In this document: positions 34,519 to 46,743 of the stretch, piece after piece
Layout of the letters: each line of letters opens with the position of its first letter
How positions within the stretch are numbered: the stretch's first letter is position 1
Assembly: GCA_018873225.1 (NCBI GenBank)
Contig: JAEILZ010000006.1
Span: 3,658,001-3,722,000 of the forward strand
DNA: 64,000 bases
Direction: 5' to 3'
Source of the DNA: [Phialemoniopsis] sp. UDSM-2020
Lineage: Eukaryota; Ascomycota; Sordariomycetes; Thyridiales; Thyridiaceae
Program-made: the position numbers and the translations under genes
Notes under the pieces: model-generated
What the model was told of the DNA's origin: nothing
Seen by the model: only the letters and a program-made list of their open reading frames with translations
Database searches by the model: none

Positions 34519-36712
34519 TCACCGTTTCTGAAATCTCGCAAGCTCCTGCTGAGCACGTCTGGCATACTGTTCAGCTTCAGCCGGGGAAATCTCCACATAT
34601 GCCTGTGCTACGGCTTGACCTCTCTCAGCGTCTCGTGTTTCACGCTGTGCGGCCTCCATCTCGCGTTGTATATTTGCCTGTGCGATCGCTTGGCGCTCAT
34701 TGGCTTCTCTCAGTCGTCGTAATTCTCGTTGTGCGGATTCTATCTCGCGATGTATGTCGGCATTTGCGTTGGCTTGGCGCTTCTCCCGTTCTCTCGATTC
34801 TTGTTGCGCGATTTCCATCTCGCGTTGCATCTCAAGGCTTGCTTTAGGTTTTGGTCTGTCATTGTCATCTCTAGTCGACCGTGTCGTTACTTCGCCAGGC
34901 TGTGCCTCTTCTCCTGCTCTTCTTGATCTCCGCTCTTGGTGTTTGGCGTTGGTACATTTGACTGGCCCTGACGTTGTTGCAAAATCTGAAGTTCTCGGAG
35001 GTGCATCTTGTATGACGGTGCCCCTTTCTCTGGATGAGTCCCTCATATCCGAACTCCCTCGATCTCTCGTTGTGTATCTTGATGGCAGCCGCCGATCCGT
35101 TGGCTCATCGTCACCATAGTACGGAGTATGTTGTGACCTCATGGCAACTGGGGCCTCTCGCGCAGGAGAGGGCATGTCATATGGAGGTTCGGCGGACAGT
35201 CTAGCCATCGAAAATCGCTCACGTAAGCGCTGGGTAGGTTGGTCGGTTATCGCAGAGCTCGTTGGCTCTGGAATCCAGTATCGATGCCCTTCTTCACACG
35301 ACGTCCGAGCTGACCTGGGATTATCTGCTTGAGACGGTTGTGGTTCATTGGCGTTTCTCAACCGGTCCGCGCCACGCGACTCGGCACTTCGATCCGGGGC
35401 GAGTCGATTCCGCCGTCGTTCTCGGCGCCGGTTAGCTTCAGCCTCCGCAATCCCGGCCTCTTTCTGCTGCCAATCATCGTTGAGCCGATTCCGCCGCGCT
35501 TCTTCTGCAAGTTTGTGTCAGACTCGATTCGTGAAAAACAAACTGGCTTGACCATGATTGGAGACTCGACACGATGTTCGTGACTTACCAGGACTTTCTG
35601 ACTTGGCCCACTTGATGACATGGAGTTGACTTGGATTGGCCATGTGGCTGGTGTCGAGAGCGTTGTTCTTCATGCACCATTCGTCCCCCATGATGACATC
35701 ACAACTCTGGTTTGCACACTCCCAAATATGAAAGTCTGTCAGGTCGTGGCGTTTCTGGATTCCATTCGGGCTCTCCATCCATGGCAAAGAAACTGTCCCC
35801 AGGAGAGCAACCGTGCCAGCCCCGGTAACAACAGACCTCCCTCTCAAGCGCTGGTCGACCATGTGGGTAAGTCCAAGAGCTTTGAGGAAACGGAGACTCA
35901 TCAGGTTGCCGACGTCGCAGCCCGAGTCCTTGAGGCCGTCACGGATGAAAAGAAAACAGCCATCGTAGCGGCGAAATACCATCTCGATTCTTTTCCATTC
36001 CTGCATGTCGATATCAGCGAGAGGTCTGTGACGTGGATTGAGTGAAACGTACCTTGATATCCTCCCTCGAGAATTGCGGTGTCTGAGGAGCCCACTCTTG
36101 TATTGTATGCATGTGCATGCCAGGGAGCGACGACTGGGGGACGCCGTGGGAGACCCGCAGGTTCTCATCAGTGAACGGCAGAAACACACTATCCCGAGAT
36201 CCAGCACGCTGCATGACAGCAGCCAGGCCGCGAAAGTGGAATTGCTCCCCGTTTTGATCCGTCCACGTCGGTTGTAAAGGACCATAGTCCGCCAAGGGCT
36301 GGTTCAGCGAGACCATCGACATCGCCCGTTGCAAATTGTGGTCGCAATAGGGTTCATTGTACTGGTTACTTGTCGGTGGGGGAAATGGCGGACGGCTCCA
36401 GCTTGGTGGGACGCTGGATCCTCGATGTCGGGTAAAACTGCTCGTTCGTGTTACGACAGGAGGTTTCTTCCTCGCTCCTGTAATGGTTCTGGAGGAATGG
36501 GCTCTCGGTCTTTCTTTCCTAGGGTCCGTCGATTGTGGAATAATCGTTGGCGCGCCGCCTTCGAATCGGACTTGGAGAGAGGCTGGTCCTCTGTAAACTT
36601 GTCAGCAAACACGCTACGCCCGGCCTTGAAATCTAGCGAATAATTACCTGACTCTTAGCGTGTTTCCTTCGTAGTTTATCACTGTCGCACCGGAGTCGCC
36701 CGCTTCGTCCAT
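34519..36712 (-). CDS. Retropepsin-like domain protein with charged coiled-coil tail
   Basis: Four exons (36648-36712, 36053-36590, 35589-36000, 34519-35504; introns 57, 52 and 84 nt) join in one frame to give 666 residues. Residues 1-200 are a low-complexity, Arg/Ser/Pro-rich region with conserved-looking patches (FTDENLRVSHGVP). Residues about 205-340 resemble the retropepsin-like fold seen in many fungal proteins: DSG at Asp226, the AGTVALLGTVSLPW strand pair, and CDVIMGDEWC in place of the usual FDVLLG segment. Residues about 380-666 are Arg/Glu/Gln-rich and predicted coiled coil, with four loose repeats around QREMEIAQQ, HREIESAQRE and QREMEAAQRE. Function is unknown; protease activity would need dimerisation and is unproven. 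No retrotransposon genes are adjacent. Confidence 0.75.
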
Positions 36713-37272
36713 AATGGCAGAGCAAGCTCGAATTGTACGACTCTGAACTCAGAATTCACAAACAAGGCGGGAAAAGAAATCGAAGACTCATGCACGTCCA
36801 TCGAAGAGGGGAAACAGCAGGTCAAAAGGCGATGTGATTGCGCCAAAAGGTCGCATCAATAGGCGCAGCTGAAGGTTCATGGCAGGGGTCTGTCCTCCGC
36901 CTCGACAACAATGCATCCACCGCTTCCTTCCGCAGTTAGGAGGGGTTGACAGGGGTGAACACGCCAAGCCGCTCTCACTCGCATGGTCCCGCAGTTCTTT
37001 CACTCCTGTCGGCGCTTGTGATTCGGTGAATCTCGATCCACGGGCCGCAAGTTTGCTTAGCTGCTGCAACGCTGTCCTCTATGTCGGGGCACAGCTGGCA
37101 AACCACTGCGCACGCGCTGATCCGACAGAACGCCTAGCGGGCCCTCCTGTCGATGACATCTGCTCCGTTAAATCCCCTGTAGGTTCCCTCGGAACAGATC
37201 TCGCGTTCCTTGACCTCCTCTCCGGATCGATATTGAATAAAGAAACGAAAGACGAACCCAAGGCATGAATCT
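36713..37272. other. Divergent intergenic region, 560 bp
   Basis: Shared upstream region of the retropepsin-like gene (-) and the DUF6594 gene (+). A plus frame at 36879-37268 lacks family features and is not called. Confidence 0.4.
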
Positions 37273-38392
37273 ATGAATGCAGAGCTCGACAATTTGGATC
37301 TCGAGGCCCAGCATGGCGGGCATGATGACATCGCCGGATATGATCTGATTGGAAAGTTGATGGGTGCCTCCCCAGAGACAGCAATCTTTCGGAGTTTCCA
37401 TGCGGTATCGGCCGAGAATCTACTGTACCTCCAAGCGGAGCTGGTGGCCCTGGAAAACGAACTGCGTATTGCCCAACGCGAGGACAAATGCTCGTCCCAT
37501 GAAGCAAGGCGGCGGTACGCTTTGAATTGGAGTCGACTCGCCGGTTCCCTGGAAGATGACGCAGCGGCTGGTGAAGATGGAACCCAGTGGTCAATCATGC
37601 TGGAGATAAGAAGCAAGCTGAAAGAGTACGGTAAGCAGAGTTGGTTGTGATTCCGATCCAAATGAGGATGTTCACTAAACCTGTGTTAGAGGAGGCCTTG
37701 TTAAGGCACCGCGAGATGGTGAAGCTGGCCAAGCCGAGGAAGTCTACTCTCCAATTTCTCCAGGAGTGGATGAGACGCGCGAGTATGGGTAATGTCCGTC
37801 TCGTGGGTGCAGATAAAGATGTCTGGGCTAAGCCTGAGCTACATGATGACCTAGTCTGTATGGACGAGTCGGATGGCTGGGCGACGCGATCGCTGGTATT
37901 ACTTTACCACGATTACATTGGGAAATACGTCCACGTCAGTAACATCTCTGTACTTATTAATATCCAGATCCCTTACATAGGGGATGCTAACGCGACCGCT
38001 TTGTAGAAACCCCACCAGTCCAAGGAACATCTTCGGAACTCAATTGGGTATGATAACAAAGTTATCGAGAGCATCGGTAAAATCCTCATGACCGTCATTG
38101 GAAGTCTTCTTCCAATAGTGTCGGTGGTCGTTCTCTACAACGTGCACGACATGCAGAAACGGCTAGGATTGATTGCTCTGTTTACGGCCGTCTTCTCGCT
38201 GAGTCTCGCAGTCTCGACAAAGGCACGGGTTGCAGAAATATTCGCAGCGACCGCAGCGTGAGTTCGTCTATGTTCTTTTTGATATTCTAGCCCCAGCTAA
38301 CCTTTCGATACAGGTTCGCCGCGGTAATGGTTGTATTCGTTGGGACAACAGAAGGTGGAGGCTCAGGAAGTTCCGGCACTTCTGGGTCCTGA
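37273..38392 (+). CDS. DUF6594-type membrane protein
   Basis: Exons 37273-37630, 37690-37934, 38007-38257 and 38314-38392 give 310 residues. The N-terminus matches the fungal DUF6594 pattern: GYDLIGKLMGASPETAIFRSF, then SAENLLYLQAELVALENELR, a predicted coiled coil. The C-terminus has three membrane segments (near ILMTVIGSLLPIVSVVVLY, LGLIALFTAVFSLSLAVS and IFAATAAFAAVMVVFVG) and a Gly/Ser tail. The typical layout is a cytosolic helical domain anchored by a C-terminal TM bundle. Function of the family is unknown to me. All joins are GT-AG and in phase. Confidence 0.85.
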
Positions 38393-39177
38393 AGCTATTT
38401 GCAGAGACGTAGTTGAGAGAATAAGCTCCTTAAATCCAATATCAGTGAACGGATCTATGGAAGCAAGAGCAGAGACTTTGCTCTGCGAAATTGTCCACGT
38501 TTAATCTAGATAATGATATGATGTGTTTCGAGAGTGGATCTTTATGAGAAGATTGATTTTCCCTACCCCTGTCCCACACTCGCCTTGTGGGCTGACCAGC
38601 ACCAAATGACGGGTAGATCCTTGTGGGCCAGCCCATCCGTCAAATACGACACCAAGTCCACTGTCGTCTTCAGCTTGCCTATATCCCAACCCATGCCAAA
38701 TTTTGATCAATACTTGCTGTAATCAAGAAGTCATGATCATGATTCTGTGCAGTCTGTAGCACTCATTCTTTCCGATTTATCAGACATGAAATGCATCTTG
38801 CCCCAATGCTTTTGTCTTGCTCCATGCAGGGGTCGAGACATGTGGATCGAGCCCAGCATGGTCTAACACGCCTTCTGCTAGTTCTCATCCACTCATCAGC
38901 GCCGCCAGTTTCAGATCCCCGTCTGCGAGATGAGCCCAAGGAACATCTATCCGTGATGCCGGGAGCGTCTAGCAAGGGAGTCTCATGATAAAGACAACGG
39001 ACGCCGCGGTCATGGTACGTTTGTTCTCTTCATTCACCACAAACAATTGTGATTACCTTCTTTTTTGACTTCCCACTTGTTTACTGTTCAAGCATTTCGC
39101 TCGTTTTACTTCTCCGCCTGGTGCAGCATCAATTAGACCAACGCCCATTACTAAACTACGTTCAAACTACGAGAAAG
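38393..39177. other. Intergenic, about 785 bp
   Basis: 3' flank of the DUF6594 gene and promoter of the expansin-like gene. No gene or repeat is recognised. Confidence 0.4.
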
Positions 39178-40095
39178 ATGAAGTCTTACCTCCTTGTCGC
39201 CGCCGCTGCTCTTCAGCTGGCCCTCGCCTGCCCGGCCATTCCGCCCTCTTCGAGAACCGTCTCCACTGTAGTGCCTGAGCCTACACCCACGGCGATCAAC
39301 CCACCCCCTGTTCTCGTCGAGAATCCCGCTCCGGAGATCCCGGCATCGACTCCTGCCACCTCGCCCACGACCGCCGTCGCCAGTCCCTCCCGGACCGCCG
39401 AGGCCGTGACCTCCCCTAACCCCCCGGCTGCAGAGGGTGCATCGATTTCTGGCAAGTCGACCTTCTATGGCGGAAACACCCAGGGCGGCATGTGCTCGTT
39501 CTCGACCTACACTATCCCCTCTGGCCTCTTCGGCACCGCATTCTCCCGGTCTGCTTGGGACAGCGCGGCAAACTGCGGAGCCTGTGTCCAGGTGACCGGG
39601 CCCAACGGCAACTCTATCACTGCTATGGTAAAGTTCTCTGCAGACGCCCACCCCGGGAACAGTCGCTAACGTGTAATACAGATCGTCGACCAATGCCCCG
39701 AATGCGACGAAGGCCACCTCGACCTCTTTCAGGACGCATTCGCCAAGCTCGGCGATATCTCGGCCGGCATTATCTCGACCTCGTACACCTTTGTCCCCTG
39801 CGGGATCACGTCGCCCCTGGTTCTGCACAACAAGTCCGGCACCTCTGCCTACTGGTTCTCGATGCAGGTCGTCAATGCCAATGAGCCTGTCGCCAGCCTC
39901 GAGGTCAGCACCGACGGCGGCTCGACGTGGCAGCAGACGCAACGGGCGCAGTACAACTTCTTTGAGAACCAGAGCGGCTTCGGCACTGAGAGCGTTGACG
40001 TACGTGTTGTCAGCAAGTCTGGCAAGAACGTGATCGTGAAGAATGTCGGTGTGGCGTCTGACTCTTCTGTCACCGCGCCTGCAAACTTCAACTAG
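39178..40095 (+). CDS. Secreted expansin-like protein (DPBB fold)
   Basis: Exons 39178-39627 and 39682-40095 encode 287 residues. The signal peptide (MKSYLLVAAAALQLALA) is followed by about 75 Pro/Thr/Ser-rich residues, probably an O-glycosylated linker. A double-psi beta-barrel follows: STFYGGNTQGGMCSF, NCGACVQVTGPNG, IVDQCPECDEGHLDL with the conserved Asp, and AFAKLGDISAGII. The C-terminal half has a second beta domain (FSMQVVNANEPVASLEVSTD), as in fungal expansins and loosenins that bind polysaccharide. Such proteins loosen plant or fungal cell walls without hydrolysis. Adjacent genes give no further hint. Confidence 0.87.
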
Positions 40096-40548
40096 ACGCA
40101 GAACTTGGAATGGAGGTCTTTACAGGCGAAGTGGCAGTACAATCCCTCAGGCTTCTCACCTTGAGGGTTGACATTACCATTACGGAACTACTTCCTGGAA
40201 AGGACTCCTTATCCAACACCTCCATTACGTGTTTGACACTACATGCCGAGTCAATCTTGGTTTCGTTTCTCTGTATTTATACACCATTCTTCAGCAACCC
40301 ATTAACAGTAAGATCTATTACATGATACGGGGACCTAAGAAACTGAAGCCAGGCACCCTAGACTTCGTAATGCTCTACGTGACTCTTACGATACCAGATA
40401 GCTTGCGTTACAGCCTTGAATTGGCTGTGTCTTCCTTAGAGGTCAAAGCCGATTTGAATATTGATCGTCCAATAGCTTTTGAAGTGGTCCAGAATCATGG
40501 GATGGGAATCTCTTCACGTTGTACTCGCAGAAAGCCGGAAAGATTACC
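40096..40548. other. Intergenic between convergent genes, about 450 bp
   Basis: 3' flanks of the expansin-like gene (+) and the kinase-WD40 gene (-). A plus frame from 40229 that runs into the WD40 gene is antisense and not called. Confidence 0.4.
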
Positions 40549-43500
40549 CTACACCTCCATTCTAACACAGTGGTTGTGCTGCTTTGAGTGTCCTTCAAAC
40601 GTCGTGACCAACGCGCAAGTCCTGACGTCCCATACTTGTAGCTTACTATCCTCTGACACACTCGCGACTTTGGTCGAATCGGGCCAAAAGTATAAGCTGC
40701 GAATAGGACCTGATACATCCCTCCCCGGCACGTTTCGCATCTTCCATACCTTGGTATCCCACATATGTATCGTCGTCTTTGTGCAGCCAACCATGGTACG
40801 GCAGTCGGGAGAGAATATGACGTGCTCGCAGATGCTCAACTGTGGTATCGCAATATCCCTCTTCGGCCACGTTTCCACCAAAACCACCCTCTTGCTTTGT
40901 GAGCGGTCGGGGCGAACGATACAAAAGTTCCAGTGTCTCGAGATTCGCGGAGGGGAGCTGACGTTGAAGAAATTGGCTGGGTATACTCCGGGCGGAGTGT
41001 TGATGGCTACCCCAACATGGGTTTGTGTGTCCAAATCCCAAATCTCGGCCACGTTATTATTGATTGTGATAACCAAGGCTTTGCTGTCGGGGGAAAAGAC
41101 AAGGCCAAAGGCCTCAAGTGCCATCTGGAATTGTTCTATGCGTTGAAAGACCCTGATTTGTGATTTAGGCTGACGTAGCCGACAGAGAATCTCGCCACTC
41201 TCACATGACCAGACAACAATGCTTCCGGTTTCTGTCATTGCAGCGAGGCTGCTAGTATCAGGTGAGAAAGCAAGGGTTCTGATGTTCTCATCGATTAACG
41301 TTCCGGCAAGTACAGAGTATTGCGATCTAGACCCCAAATCAGCTATGTTAACCCCGTACACAAAATTGGGCTGGTGCTTTTCGGTTGAGCTGGGAAGGTC
41401 TTTTCTGAAAACAGATGCACTTAAGCGCATATCATGAGAGAGGATCCCGCATTGAAGTAGTTTTTCACGCCCACGGACTGGACGGAAGGTCCTGACATTG
41501 TGCCCGGTTGTGAGGTCCCAGAAATGAATTATTTGGTTTTGCGTCATGTAGGCCAAGGTTGTCGAGTCCATTGAGAATGCCAGCGAGATAATGTTGTCGC
41601 GTGTCGAGCCGAACAGGATATACGGGGTCGCTGTGTCCACATTCCAAATCATGACAGTCTGAGTCTGGCTCTTGATTGCTTTGTCTTGCCGGATATTTCT
41701 TCTGTTCACGGAAGCGACCCACGAATTGTTAGGGGAGGATGCAACAAACTCGCAGCTACCGTAGTGGCTACGAACGTCGTGAAGAAGCTCGATTCTATCG
41801 AGACCAAACAAGCGAACATGTTCATCCGCCGAAGTTGTCGCCAGCCATCGAGAGTTCTTTGAGATACTCAACGAGTACACAGGGCCTTGGAAACTGCAAA
41901 CAGTGAGGAGAGAAGTGTGTGATTTCACATCCCAGAATCTGATTGCCTCGGCAGATGCCGAAGTGAGGACTAGTTGGTCCCTTTTCAAGCAATACGCAAG
42001 TGACGTGACTATTTGTTCATGTCCGCGTAGGGGCTTCAGGCTAGACCACGTACGTCGGCGCGCCGTACCGGTTGCTATGTTAAAAGGCCAAATCCAGATT
42101 TCGTTGGAAGAAGACCCTATTGCGATATAGCTTTCGCATGGAGAAACGGACACAGTTCCTGCCATCGGAAACTTGACGCTTTCCGACCATAGGGTAGATC
42201 TCTTCGACATGATATAAGGGGCCTCGGTTGTTCCTTTGATGCCACAATCCCTTCCTTATTGGATCCAGTAATGAGAATGCAAGGGCATTCGTCATTGGCA
42301 ACAGGGCCACTTATCCATAACCAATCAGGTTTGCTCTTCATCTTGATCGCACATCGGGAGTGGTTCTCGGCATACCAGCGATCCAGAACGACAATCGATT
42401 TGTCAAGATCAGACACAATTGCCATGGCAGATAGCTGGTTGCAACGAGATACCACGATGTTCTTTTTCTTTGTTGCGGCCATGTGGTACGTCCCCTTCGC
42501 AAAGTCGGATTTTGATAGCCCCAGAACTTGGTTCCTGAGATCGTCTTGTGCCTCGCCCGTTTCGGCATCCGATAACTGGACCGTTCCCCTCTCTGAACAG
42601 GTCAAAGCGAACAATGATTCTTGCAGCACAATAAAGCCGGCGAATATCTTGGTGTGGAATGAGTTCACTGCCGATTCGGTTTCCATATTCCACCAATGAA
42701 GTAGATCTTCAGAGATCGTGGCAAACATATTCGAGTCTGGCGCAAAGAATACTTCGTGGGCGTCGTCATGCTTCTTGTCCATGACGATTATGTCGAATAG
42801 ATCACCCGCGTTTTGTGTATTTGTTAAGGTGGCTATCCCAGAGGCCCATACTGCGCCACGTGGACTTGACAGGGAAGCCGGTTGAGGAGCAGATGATGTT
42901 TCCACAGGACTTTGTGTCTCTTCAGCTGCGGAAGACCTTATAGCTCTGGCCACTGTTGGGATTGACTCTTCCGTTACGGTGGGGAGAGCCTCCGCTGACA
43001 GCTCCATTTGCTGAGATAAGATTGAGGTGCCCAATTCCCGCTGACTACTCTGTTTGTTGAGGTCGACTGCGGAATGGAACCGAGGTGGCGGAAGTTCATC
43101 TTCCCCGTCCGAACTCCAGTCTCGATAAATGGACGTGGAAACCGTGTAGTTTCCGCTGTTTGAACGAGAATTACTGCTGAGACCTGATGTTAATACTGGT
43201 CCTCGAAATAAGCTAGAGGGGAGGTTGACGCCAACTCACTTTCTGGTAGTACGCATTGAAGAACTGTTCGTAGTATGAGTGCGTCTTATCTCCGACATCC
43301 AGGCGTGAGACAATGCGTCGCCAGCTGTTGGTCGGAGCCTCGGATCTTGGCTCATTAACGATGTGATCAATTCGACCGCCATCGATCGAACCTCAAGTTG
43401 ATATAATTGCCGAGGTGAAAAGACGATTCCGCCGTGAGTGTTCCTGCTAGAAGCCACGGTATGTGGACTGTCATACGTAGAAGTTCCAGTAAGGAGTCGA

Positions 43501-44409
43501 AAGGCAGTTTCGCCCAGTGACCACATGTCTGCAGCAAACCAATTGTGCTCTGAAACATTTGCATGTGTGATACGATCCTTCCTAAAGAAGCCATACGTTT
43601 CTGGGGCGAGATATCCTAATGTCCCTTTGAGTACGGAAGACTCGGATCCAGGCCTGATTCTTTTACTGAGCCCTAGATCGCAAAGCTTGATCCACCAGGT
43701 ACCGTTTGGAGGACGTTCAGCAATGAGCATGTTCTGTATCAAATCTCGAAGCTTTATCAGTGAAAGATGAACGTGTGCAAGGAGTAAGTTTAGTTTGTCA
43801 CTGACCGCAGGCTTTAGATCTCTGTGAGCAAAGCCTTCGCTATGCATAGAGTTTAAACCTTCAAGGACCTGTAAGAGGATCTTCTGTGCCACCTCCTGAT
43901 CGACTCTGTTTTGTGGTATGTCGTCCAGGTATTTCTGCAGGTCACCAAGCGGTAGATACTCCATGCAAATTGATAGCGAAGACTTATCCTGGTACCACCC
44001 GAACGATTTAACAAAGTAACTCGCATACTATTGCGCAGAAGACCCTAGTCAGTAAAGATGCTTATTTATGTCACCGTGTCCAAATGAATAGACTTGCCCT
44101 TTGCTGTGAAAATTTTGCAGAGGCTTCGAGCTCACGGGCATAGTTGACAGGCGACGGTCCATTAGAGTCCAATCGGATTCGCTTCACAGCTCGGAAACCA
44201 GGAGTGTTTCCTGCTTGTCCACCAACACATTCCTCCAGGTGGACGCTACCAAAGCCACCATGGCCGATGTTGCGTATCTTCCGCCAGGTCTCTTCTCGGG
44301 GTGGCTCACCGGGTCTGTCAGCAAATCGATGTATGGTCCTGCCTTGTGAACGGACGGCATTAAGCTCCGAGTCTCGGACAATCTCCGGAAGCTCTCGCTG
44401 TGTCGCCAT
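40549..44409 (-). CDS. Protein kinase-WD40 repeat fusion (possible frame break)
   Basis: Predicted cytosolic Ser/Thr kinase with a large WD40 propeller region. Model exons 44098-44409, 43806-44027, 43240-43733, 42246-43176 and 40549-42201 give 1203 residues. The kinase part shows IGHGGFGSVHLEE (Gly loop), Lys76 in AVKRI and HRDLKPAN (Asp174). CDLGLS replaces DFG (Asp197), and GYLAPE and AADMWSLGE follow, so all catalytic residues are present. The first intron appears to be GC-AG (GCAAGT). From about residue 430 on, WD-type repeats recur (for example IHFWDLTTGHNVRTF, IVVWSCESGEILCRL, LQVWDVRTCALVTTF). The last join is a problem: two frames overlap at 42117-42210 and can be linked only by a 44-nt GTGGCA...AAG intron or by a one-base frameshift. 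It could therefore be a pseudogene or two genes. Confidence 0.7.
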
Positions 44410-46743
44410 GGTTATCGAATCGCTGCTAACATGAGATCTTCAGCAACCTCTTCGCTCGGAAGCCGGGCACGATGAGAATCCCACATCAAAGGAACAGTCT
44501 TGGGCCAGGAGCGCCACGCATATGCTCTGCTGCAGGCATCGCCCAATGATGACCATACCATAGACGACGTGGTTGGCATGGACACGGTGCTGTCTGCCTT
44601 GCACGCGAGGCAAGGCGGGCTCAATCGCAATCTTATTACCGAGATTAGGTATGTGTCAACAGCCCCTCGGAAATACCCCAAAATTGTGACCTGTGCGGGA
44701 GTGTCTGCAAGGATAGTGGCAAGGATAGTGGTTACATCAGAATTGGAGGGGTTGCCTGACAAGGCGGACAGCATTATTTACTTGCAGCAATAGCTCGTCT
44801 AGTAATAAGTGGCATTCGGCCTCTTGGTTGAATGTCCAAACACATCGCAAAAGGGTGGGATGGATTGCAGTTTGCTGGTCATGACTATCGGGAAGAACCA
44901 TGTCCCAAGGGCCCTCTTCCTCTTTCAGAAGCATAAGTAATGCGGGGAGGCCGTCATTCCCGACGAGGAAATCAAGGCGATAGCAGCGAAGATTCTCAAC
45001 ACGAGAAAAAAAGAAGGAGAAAAGGAGAGAGAGAAAGGATAAACAAGGATGCATGACGGATTCCATTGATGTCAAGGAGCGAGGTTGATGGGCTACAGTA
45101 AGAACAACGAACCACTAGTATATCGGCTGAGTTGCTTTGCAGCTCAAGAGATGGCCTCATGATTGCGTCAACCCGGTTGACCAGAGGTTCGTCAACCATC
45201 GGGTGCATCAGAACATGGTGAGGTTGAAGGCAGTATCAGTTTGCGCACAGCTTCTGTGGTCCATATTCGGATTGTAAAGTATTTATAACCGATTTTCTTC
45301 AGATGAACTGGTTGACGTTCCGCATACACCAGGGAGAGGGATCCCGTGGTACCGGAGAAGTGACTATGTTCTCGTCGTGATAGGGTTTCCCGTATTGGAT
45401 ACCACCGTAGTGTTTTTGGAACACAGGAATACCTCTCATTGTGATTTTTCGACAGTAGCATGAATATTAGTGTAGGAAACGCTTCCGCCTTGGAAGCCGA
45501 GTGTACGGAAGCTAGACAGGTTCTGCAGAACACCCTGGATCTAGTAGGGAGAGCCGACACCCCGTCTCGCTCCCTTCTTGTGAAATGGGGCAATGATTAC
45601 GCCGTAGAGAGAACCTGGCTCAAACACACGACTGCCAATGTGCTCCGTCACTGCCTGCCGGCCGTAAAGGCAGGAGAGCTGGAGGTATTGCTGACGCATG
45701 AAAACCATTTTAAACGCTGCATACGACGCAGCAGAGAATTAAGCTTCAGCTTATGCTTACGGCTTTGACGTATGCTAGCCCTCAGCGTTGCATTCATTTT
45801 GTGGACCTGAGCAGATTGATAGACATAACTGCATACCCATGCAGTAAAAGATTAACCGCCAAGCGCACTGCTCTGCCAATCCTCATTCACAGCCACAGCC
45901 CCAGAACCCCAAGCTTAGCGAGCTTGGCTCTCAAAGCTTGACGCGCCAGCGCGCCCACCCGTGATCCCGAGATACGAGACCGGCACGCGCCGTGGGTCCG
46001 CCAAGACTCCCTGCCATCGCTACGTGCGTACGATCGATTCTAGTGGAATGCTTATGTCAGAGCACATGAAACAAAAAAAGAACAGACAACGTCATAAGCG
46101 CGAGGATCTCCAGTCCCAAACAACATAGCCTTCAAGGCAAGGCTTGTATTTGCAGATAATTTGCCCAATTTGATACGGCGGAATCTTTGCGCGGCTACCA
46201 TGCTATGCTCTCCACCAATTCTACACCCTCTTCACATGAAGTAAATCTTCATCATTAAGCGCAGATGAAGGCAACTGTGACATTACTTTGTTGCACTGGA
46301 CTGTGGGCCCAGCGCTTATGAAGGATTCGATGATCTACTTTACCAACCGGCAGAGATGTCATGGTCTCCTTACCCAGGCTACCAGCTGGTTATTGATCCT
46401 CCTTGTCCATCGCCTGGTAAAAAGCATCTTCGATGGAGCTGCGCCTACTGTGAGATGCAGATCGCATCACTCTGTACGACGCATCCAATTGAAACTTCGA
46501 GATTCTCAAGTGAGGAGACTGAGTATTCAGAGTCTTGTTTGGAATGACGACATCTAATACAAGACATCATGGAAATAATGCAAATTCTTCAGGAGAGTCG
46601 AGATATAAAAAAGAAGGTGGTTGCCGGCCTTGATTGTAATATCTCGTTGGACACAACCAGCATTCTCAACAAACAACAGCCTCGAACCAAACAACAACCC
46701 GACGAACAAAGTCATTTTACATTGCGACTTCCTGCGACACACC
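44410..46743. other. Large region without a supported gene
   Basis: About 2.3 kb. Several frames are open on the minus strand (44412-44774, 44737-45075, 45192-45593) and plus strand (45460-45768, 46356-46547), but none shows a family motif or good splice continuity. The 46356-46547 frame, open back to about 46277, has protein-like composition with five cysteines and may be a decayed exon. A purine-rich tract at 45003-45042 (pyrimidine-rich on the minus strand) may belong to the kinase gene's promoter. Confidence 0.4.

Noticed and set aside
34519..36712. Retrotransposon polyprotein at the retropepsin-like locus
   Set aside because: No reverse transcriptase, RNase H, integrase or LTRs are seen, and the gene has three ordinary introns.
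39151..39942. 263-codon minus-strand frame
   Set aside because: Antisense to the expansin-like gene; Gly/Arg-rich with no motif.
40229..41146. 305-codon plus-strand frame
   Set aside because: Antisense to the WD40 repeats of the kinase fusion; no family features.
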